Assembly (NCBI GenBank): GCA_964630015.1
Contig: CAZVTJ010000001.1
Coordinates: 1-42,969, forward strand
Direction: 5' to 3'
Source: CAZERT01 sp964630015
Lineage (GTDB): Bacteria > Patescibacteriota > Microgenomatia > UBA10105 > UBA927
Length of the DNA stretch: 42,969 nt
Numbering within the stretch: position 1 is the stretch's first letter; each line of letters begins with the position of its first letter. Positions 39,033-42,969 of the stretch are shown here, in pieces. Under the pieces are notes generated by a model. That model made no database searches, was not told where the DNA came from, and worked only from the letters and a program-made list of their open reading frames with translations. The position numbers and the translations under genes were made by a program.

Positions 39033-40754
39033 ATGAGACATTTTCTGTCCATATTCATCGTTGTGTTGTGCATACTTGGGGTTCCGTTTTCAAAAACCCA
39101 GGCAACCTACGATCCGCTTTCCGTTCCCAATAACAAATTCGGTATCCATATTGCCGATCCCAACGATCTTGCCGAGGCTGCCCAACTCGTCAACAGTACC
39201 GGCGGCGATTGGGGATATGTGGTCATGGTGATACAGGATAATGACAGATCAACGGATAAATGGCAGGCGATTTTTAACCAACTCAGACGGCTCCACCTTA
39301 TCCCAATAATCAGGATTGCAACGCATCCGGATGGGGACAGCTGGAAAATTCCGACGCCGGAAGATGCCTCTCGCTGGGCTGATTTTTTAAATTCCCTCTT
39401 GTGGCCGACTAAAAACCGATATGTAGTCTTTTTCAACGAACCAAACCACGGGAAAGAGTGGGGCAATAGAATTGATCCGGAAGGATACGCGGATATTTTT
39501 TCCTCCTATGCCAGGACGTTTCGTGAATATTCATCCGACTTTTTCATTCTTCCCGCAGGACTTGATTTTTCCGCACAGTCGGATGGCCTGGCACTTAGCG
39601 CATCGGAATACCTTGAACGGATTGTGGCAAAATATCCGGACTTTTTCTCCGTTATAGACGGCTGGACGTCACATTCCTATCCTAACCCAGGATTTTCCGG
39701 CTCGCCCTTTGCAATCGGAAGGGGGAGCATTGCATCGTTCGTATGGGAAATATCCTACGCCCAGTCGCTTGGCCTTTCTAAGCCGTTACCCGTATTCATA
39801 ACTGAAACCGGATGGATCCATGACCAGGGAAAAACCTATATGCCATCATATCTTTCTCCAATACAGGTAGGATTGAATCTGCAGACTGCCGCCCACAGCG
39901 TCTGGAATGATGCGCGTATTGCGGCAGTTGTGCCGTTTCTTTTCAACTACCAGGACACGCCGTTTGACCATTTTTCCTTCAAAAACATCGGAAATACCGG
40001 ATATTATGACCACGCACAGTATTACACTTCCATCCAAAAAACTGAAGGAAAACCGCGGCAAAACGAATCCCTTGCGCGGGACGGCTTTCCGCTTATTCCC
40101 GATAAACTCGTTGCCGGTACGATATCGCTTCTTGATGCCAAACTGACCAATACGGGCCAAAGTATTATCGACCCGTTTGACGGATATTCAATTTCCTTTA
40201 TGGAAGAAAGCGGATTACTAAGTGCCTCACCCGATTCTGTACCGTATCTGGAGCCTGGCCAATCGGGGACCTTTTCCCTGACCGTGAAAACGCCAAAAAC
40301 CGAAGGATCCTATCCTGTCACGCTTTCCGTAGTGCATGGCACAGTCCCCGTGTATACGGAAAAAACCCGGATTGTCGTGGTACCACCCCCATCGATTACC
40401 GTATCGCTTTTCCCCGGATGGAAGCGGAATAAGTCGCTGCCGCGGGTAAAATGCATCGTCTATGATTCGAATGAAAAAATCGTCTACGAAGCATTTGGGT
40501 CGGTCCGTGATGACGGAAAGGCAACGTTTTCCGATGTTGCCCATGTTATTCCCGAAAAATCATACCGGGTCGTTATCGTGGCACCGTATTATCTCCCCAG
40601 ACAAGAAACCGTAACGATCCATGCAACGCATAATGTATTTACATTTTCCCGGTTGTATCCGTTTGATTTTAATGCTGACGGAACGCTTTCATGGCAGGAT
40701 ATCCCGGCGATTCTTCACCAGAAGCCCTATGAAATCATCTCGCGGTTTTTCTGA
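39033..40754 (+). CDS. Secreted clan-A-like glycosidase with Ig-like and dockerin-like C-terminus
   Basis: Signal peptide MRHFLSIFIVVLCILGVPFS...(cleavage near TQA-TY). TIM-barrel features: FFNEPNHG with Glu136 as the likely acid/base and FITETGWIHD with Glu258 as the likely nucleophile, spaced like clan GH-A (GH39/GH5-type) enzymes; then a beta-sandwich (about 370-450) and a short C-terminal DFNADGTLSWQDI, like a calcium-binding dockerin repeat. 573 residues. The exact GH family and sugar are not known. ATG 39033 is right after tRNA-Arg; the signal peptide begins there, so this start is firm. Confidence 0.72.
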   Translation: MRHFLSIFIVVLCILGVPFSKTQATYDPLSVPNNKFGIHIADPNDLAEAAQLVNSTGGDWGYVVMVIQDNDRSTDKWQAIFNQLRRLHLIPIIRIATHPDGDSWKIPTPEDASRWADFLNSLLWPTKNRYVVFFNEPNHGKEWGNRIDPEGYADIFSSYARTFREYSSDFFILPAGLDFSAQSDGLALSASEYLERIVAKYPDFFSVIDGWTSHSYPNPGFSGSPFAIGRGSIASFVWEISYAQSLGLSKPLPVFITETGWIHDQGKTYMPSYLSPIQVGLNLQTAAHSVWNDARIAAVVPFLFNYQDTPFDHFSFKNIGNTGYYDHAQYYTSIQKTEGKPRQNESLARDGFPLIPDKLVAGTISLLDAKLTNTGQSIIDPFDGYSISFMEESGLLSASPDSVPYLEPGQSGTFSLTVKTPKTEGSYPVTLSVVHGTVPVYTEKTRIVVVPPPSITVSLFPGWKRNKSLPRVKCIVYDSNEKIVYEAFGSVRDDGKATFSDVAHVIPEKSYRVVIVAPYYLPRQETVTIHATHNVFTFSRLYPFDFNADGTLSWQDIPAILHQKPYEIISRFF

Positions 40755-40783
40755 TAATCCTGCGCTGCACCCCCGAAACATGA

Positions 40784-40789
40784 TATACT
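40784..40789 (+). promoter_or_regulatory. -10 element of tRNA-His
   Basis: TATACT 12 bases before the G-1 base of tRNA-His, in the 47-base gap after the glycosidase gene. Confidence 0.45.
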
Positions 40790-40801
40790 TTGTACCATCA
40801 T

Positions 40802-40877
40802 GGTGGCTGTAGCTCAGCAGTAGAGCGCCTGCCTGTGGAGCAGGAGGTTGCGGGGGCGGCACCCGTCAGCCACCCCA
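40802..40877 (+). tRNA. tRNA-His (anticodon GTG), non-canonical T-loop
   Basis: G-1 (40802) pairs with C73, acceptor GTGGCTG/CAGCCAC, CCA encoded; D-arm GCTC-AGCAGTA-GAGC; anticodon stem CCTGC/GCAGG, loop CTGTGGA with GTG; T-stem GCGGG/CCCGT. The T-loop is GGCGGCA instead of TTCGAAT: 54, 55 and 58 are G. The D-loop has A18 G19 rather than G18 G19. Everything else is textbook tRNA-His. Confidence 0.93.
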
Positions 40878-40906
40878 AAAGAGCTGGTGAAGAAAGCAAT
40901 GATTCT

Positions 40907-42619
40907 ATGGCAGATACGCAGGAAATACCGCTTCCAAAAGCCCCCGAACCAGGAGGGGAGCCCGTAGCGGAGCCAAAAACCGTCAGTACGCCACTGGAAT
41001 TATCCAAACCGGTGGCACAATTATTGGATTCCTATACCGGATGGCTCACTCGTCCAAAACCATCCAGAACACCCATTCATGTGGATGAAATTGCCTCAAA
41101 AGTCGCAAAAATCTACGAACTGATCCGCAAAGTCGTCGACTGGAAGGAAGACAACGTTCTCCGCCGGAGCGCAACGGAGCGGATTCTCAAAAGGTTACTG
41201 TTCGGAAAATTATCAGGCATTTCACGGTCATCCAAATCATCACCAAGCTATATTGCCGAAACCGTAACCACGGAACTCATCCGTGGCGGTCATCTCCCCA
41301 ATGACACAATTCCGCAGGAAGTGCTTCCCATCCTTTCCAAAAATATCGAAAAATACCTTGCGTTCCTTTCCGTTACCAACCTTCCGGCCACCAACAACGT
41401 CGTTACGGCACGCCACAACTATACGACGTTTATTGTCGAGCTTGCCGCATGTGAAATCGAAGACCTTTTGGCCCAGCCGCGCCTTGAATATGATCTCCTT
41501 GATGCCATGACACGGGCGATGCTTGAGCGAATTACGGTTACGCCGGAAGGCAGCCTTACCAAAGATGAAATCTATATCCAAACCTATATCAGCGTCGCAC
41601 GGACCCTGTTTGATCTTGATGATGCATTTATCATCTATCGGCTTCTGACTTTCCAATACAGCGACTTTTCCAATCCGTCCCCCGAAACGCTTCGCCAACT
41701 TCAGGCGGACATGCCCTCCATTTGGGATCAATCCGAAATGCTGTTAAACACCGTTGCCGGCAAACAATTTTATGCCATATCGGAACAAACCGATACCGTT
41801 TTTGCCCTTCTTGGTGATGTCCTGCGGAAATACTCCGACAAGCCGGAAAAAATCATGCCTATTTTTACCTCAAGGGAAGACCTCCAGAAGGAAATTGAAG
41901 TTGCCTATGACGTGCGCTATAAATCGCTCAAAAAACGCCTGTTCATTCTCGGTTTCTTTTCCACACTTTCCGTTTTTGCCTCCAACTGGTTTACGTTCTT
42001 TTTGATCGAAGTCCCGGCTGCTCATATTTTCGGAGAAGGATTTAACGCATTTACGACGTTTATCGATTTCATTGTCCCGACCGTTGTCATGTTCATATTG
42101 GTTTCCATTATCAAAGCACCGGGTCCCGCCAATAAACAAAACGTCACTACGGCAATATTTGATTTCGTAAAGAAAACCGAATCGTTTTCCATGTATGAAA
42201 TAAAACTGAACAGACCCCGCCGGCCAATCCTTCATTCCGTCATGGCGTTAATTTATATGGCTATTATGTTTACCGTTCTGGGATGTATCGGATGGGTATT
42301 TTATATCGCAGGACTGCCCATAACCTCAGTCATCTTCGATACGGCAACGATTGCTATGACCATTTTTGCGGCAGTCACAATCCGCAATAAATCAAAGGAA
42401 TTAACGGTAGGGGACAAAATGAGCGGAATCGAGTTTATTCTGGATATGATTTCCGTACCGGTCGCCAAGTTCGGGAATCTTTTAGCAAAAACATGGAAAC
42501 AATACAACGTCGTTGCCTTCCTGTTTAATTTTCTGGTTGAAACGCCGTTTGCCCTCATCATTGACGTTATTGAGGAATGGAGCAAATTTATCAAGGAACG
42601 CCGATCCGATATCCACTAA
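40907..42619 (+). CDS. Uncharacterised multi-pass membrane protein
   Basis: 570 residues. The N-terminal ~30 are Pro/Glu-rich; a large helical region without membrane segments (about 35-340) follows; then four hydrophobic helices (about 345-365, 382-402, 443-465, 469-490) and a polar C-terminus with a last amphipathic stretch. I do not recognise a family. The layout (large soluble N-terminus, membrane C-half, charged tail) suggests a scaffold or envelope protein. ATG 40907 begins 29 bases after the tRNA-His CCA; the frame upstream runs through the tRNA and is not coding. Confidence 0.8.
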   Translation: MADTQEIPLPKAPEPGGEPVAEPKTVSTPLELSKPVAQLLDSYTGWLTRPKPSRTPIHVDEIASKVAKIYELIRKVVDWKEDNVLRRSATERILKRLLFGKLSGISRSSKSSPSYIAETVTTELIRGGHLPNDTIPQEVLPILSKNIEKYLAFLSVTNLPATNNVVTARHNYTTFIVELAACEIEDLLAQPRLEYDLLDAMTRAMLERITVTPEGSLTKDEIYIQTYISVARTLFDLDDAFIIYRLLTFQYSDFSNPSPETLRQLQADMPSIWDQSEMLLNTVAGKQFYAISEQTDTVFALLGDVLRKYSDKPEKIMPIFTSREDLQKEIEVAYDVRYKSLKKRLFILGFFSTLSVFASNWFTFFLIEVPAAHIFGEGFNAFTTFIDFIVPTVVMFILVSIIKAPGPANKQNVTTAIFDFVKKTESFSMYEIKLNRPRRPILHSVMALIYMAIMFTVLGCIGWVFYIAGLPITSVIFDTATIAMTIFAAVTIRNKSKELTVGDKMSGIEFILDMISVPVAKFGNLLAKTWKQYNVVAFLFNFLVETPFALIIDVIEEWSKFIKERRSDIH

Positions 42620-42631
42620 CCGCTTCTTTCC

Positions 42632-42661
42632 TTGTCCTACCGGTAAAAAATGCGATACAAT
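42632..42661 (+). promoter_or_regulatory. Promoter of tRNA-Arg(TCG)
   Basis: TTGTCC (42632-42637), 18-base spacer, TACAAT (42656-42661), 11 bases before the tRNA. Confidence 0.5.
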
Positions 42662-42672
42662 AAACCAAGTTT

Positions 42673-42745
42673 GCGCCCGTAGCTTAATGGATAGAGCGTC
42701 TGTCTTCGGAACAGCAGGTTGGAGGTTCAACTCCTCCCGGGCGCA
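42673..42745 (+). tRNA. tRNA-Arg (anticodon TCG)
   Basis: Acceptor GCGCCCG/CGGGCGC, discriminator A; D-arm GCTT/GAGC; anticodon stem TCTGT/ACAGC (27-43 T/C mismatch), loop CTTCGGA with TCG; T-arm GGAGG-TTCAACT-CCTCC. No encoded CCA. Confidence 0.92.
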
Positions 42746-42750
42746 CATGT

Positions 42751-42756
42751 TATAAT
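42751..42756 (+). promoter_or_regulatory. -10 element ahead of the tRNA-Lys region
   Basis: TATAAT 13 bases upstream of the tRNA-Lys-like remnant, the spacing expected of a functional tRNA promoter. The intact tRNA-Lys lies 142 bases further on and has no TATAAT of its own. Confidence 0.5.
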
Positions 42757-42769
42757 CTGCAGGTATTTC

Positions 42770-42881
42770 GGGCGTGTAGCCTTTGCCCGCCGAAGCTGAG
42801 TTTGACTCGGCGAAGGAGGGTCAACGGTAGATCTCGCTTCCGCCAGCTGACGGATGGTGGACTCTTAAGCAATCTACACGC
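42770..42881 (+). pseudogene. tRNA-Lys-like element interrupted by two palindromic insertions
   Basis: Three segments are identical to the intact tRNA-Lys downstream and in the same order: GGGCGTGTAGC (42770-42780), TCAACGGTAGA (42821-42831) and CTCTTAAGCAATC (42862-42874). Between them lie 40 bases (42781-42820) with a CGCCGA/TCGGCG hairpin and 30 bases (42832-42861) with a TCCG/CGGA hairpin, where the tRNA has 0 and 8 bases. The T-arm is missing; instead CTACACGC (42874-42881) pairs with GCGTGTAG near the 5' end, closing the whole element. Confidence 0.7.
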
Positions 42882-42898
42882 TTTGAAATTAACAATCA

Positions 42899-42969
42899 GG
42901 GCGTGTAGCTCAACGGTAGAGCAATTGCCTCTTAAGCAATCGGTTCCGGGTTCGAATCCCGGCGCGCTC
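42899..42969 (+). tRNA. tRNA-Lys (anticodon CTT), 3' end at window edge
   Basis: Acceptor GGGCGTG/CGCGCTC (with G-T wobbles), D-arm GCTC/GAGC, anticodon stem ATTGC/GCAAT, loop CTCTTAA with CTT, T-arm CCGGG-TTCGAAT-CCCGG. The discriminator and any CCA fall beyond the window. Confidence 0.93.

Noticed and set aside
1..42969. CRISPR array, transposase or prophage
   Set aside because: No regular direct repeats with spacers, no transposase or integrase motifs and no phage structural genes were seen.
1..42969. UGA recoding as in Gracilibacteria/Absconditabacteria
   Set aside because: Conserved genes such as obg, RuBisCO, lexA, rsmI and secG end at natural lengths, several of them with TGA, and no in-frame TGA interrupts conserved domains.

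Overview
The window looks like part of the chromosome of a Candidate Phyla Radiation (Patescibacteria) bacterium, plausibly of the Microgenomates group. This is inferred from gene content, not from a 16S gene. Supporting signs are densely packed genes with many 4-base ATGA overlaps, shortened housekeeping proteins (HolA, RsmI, UvrC), a CofD/YvcK-family protein, a form III-type RuBisCO, an ADP-forming acetyl-CoA synthetase and a lineage-typical orphan membrane protein. UGA behaves as a stop throughout, so the Gracilibacteria/Absconditabacteria recoding does not apply. No phage, insertion sequence or CRISPR array was seen.

Layout. 1-4.3 kb: the tail of a Y-family DNA polymerase, metK with a structured leader, rarA, a Nudix hydrolase and a holA-like gene. 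4.3-13.4 kb: a sugar-phosphate and lower-glycolysis run (phosphomannomutase/phosphoglucomutase, IMPase-family phosphatase, bifunctional PGI/PMI, PEP synthase, enolase, ADP-forming acetyl-CoA synthetase). 13.4-23.7 kb: rsmI, a DedA protein, and an SOS block in which lexA diverges from uvrB-uvrA-transglutaminase-uvrC across a shared promoter region with a perfect palindrome that is a good LexA operator candidate. 23.7-26.7 kb: a small membrane protein, yvcK, secG and an orphan solute-binding protein. 26.8-29.2 kb: form III-type RuBisCO facing a class II phosphoribulokinase, overlapping by 7 bp at their 3' ends. 29.3-30.1 kb: a minus-strand tRNA array (Val, Phe, Gly, Gln) with a terminator and a degenerate tRNA-Gln-like remnant. 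30.1-36 kb: engB, obg, tRNA-Leu(AAG), a GH13 enzyme, tRNA-Leu(CAG), an RNA m5C methyltransferase and a D-Ala-D-Ala-ligase-like protein. 36-43 kb: plus-strand genes in which tRNAs are followed at once by coding genes (tRNA-Leu/C45 hydrolase, tRNA-Pro/prenyltransferase, tRNA-Arg/glycosidase, tRNA-His/membrane protein), ending with tRNA-Arg, a tRNA-Lys remnant invaded by palindromes, and tRNA-Lys.

How it fits together. PRK would make ribulose-1,5-bisphosphate and RuBisCO would turn it plus CO2 into two 3-phosphoglycerates. These could enter the lower glycolysis encoded at 7.7-13.4 kb (enolase, PEP synthase, ADP-forming acetyl-CoA synthetase), giving ATP and acetate, or run upward through PGI/PMI and PMM. 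Form III RuBisCO in CPR is normally linked to AMP salvage (AMP phosphorylase and R15P isomerase); a PRK next to it suggests a Ru5P-fed route instead or as well. The most unusual RNA signals are non-canonical T-loops in tRNA-His and tRNA-Phe that co-vary with the D-loop, an A34 tRNA-Leu, mRNAs that begin where a tRNA ends, and a tRNA-Lys-like element carrying two inserted hairpins.
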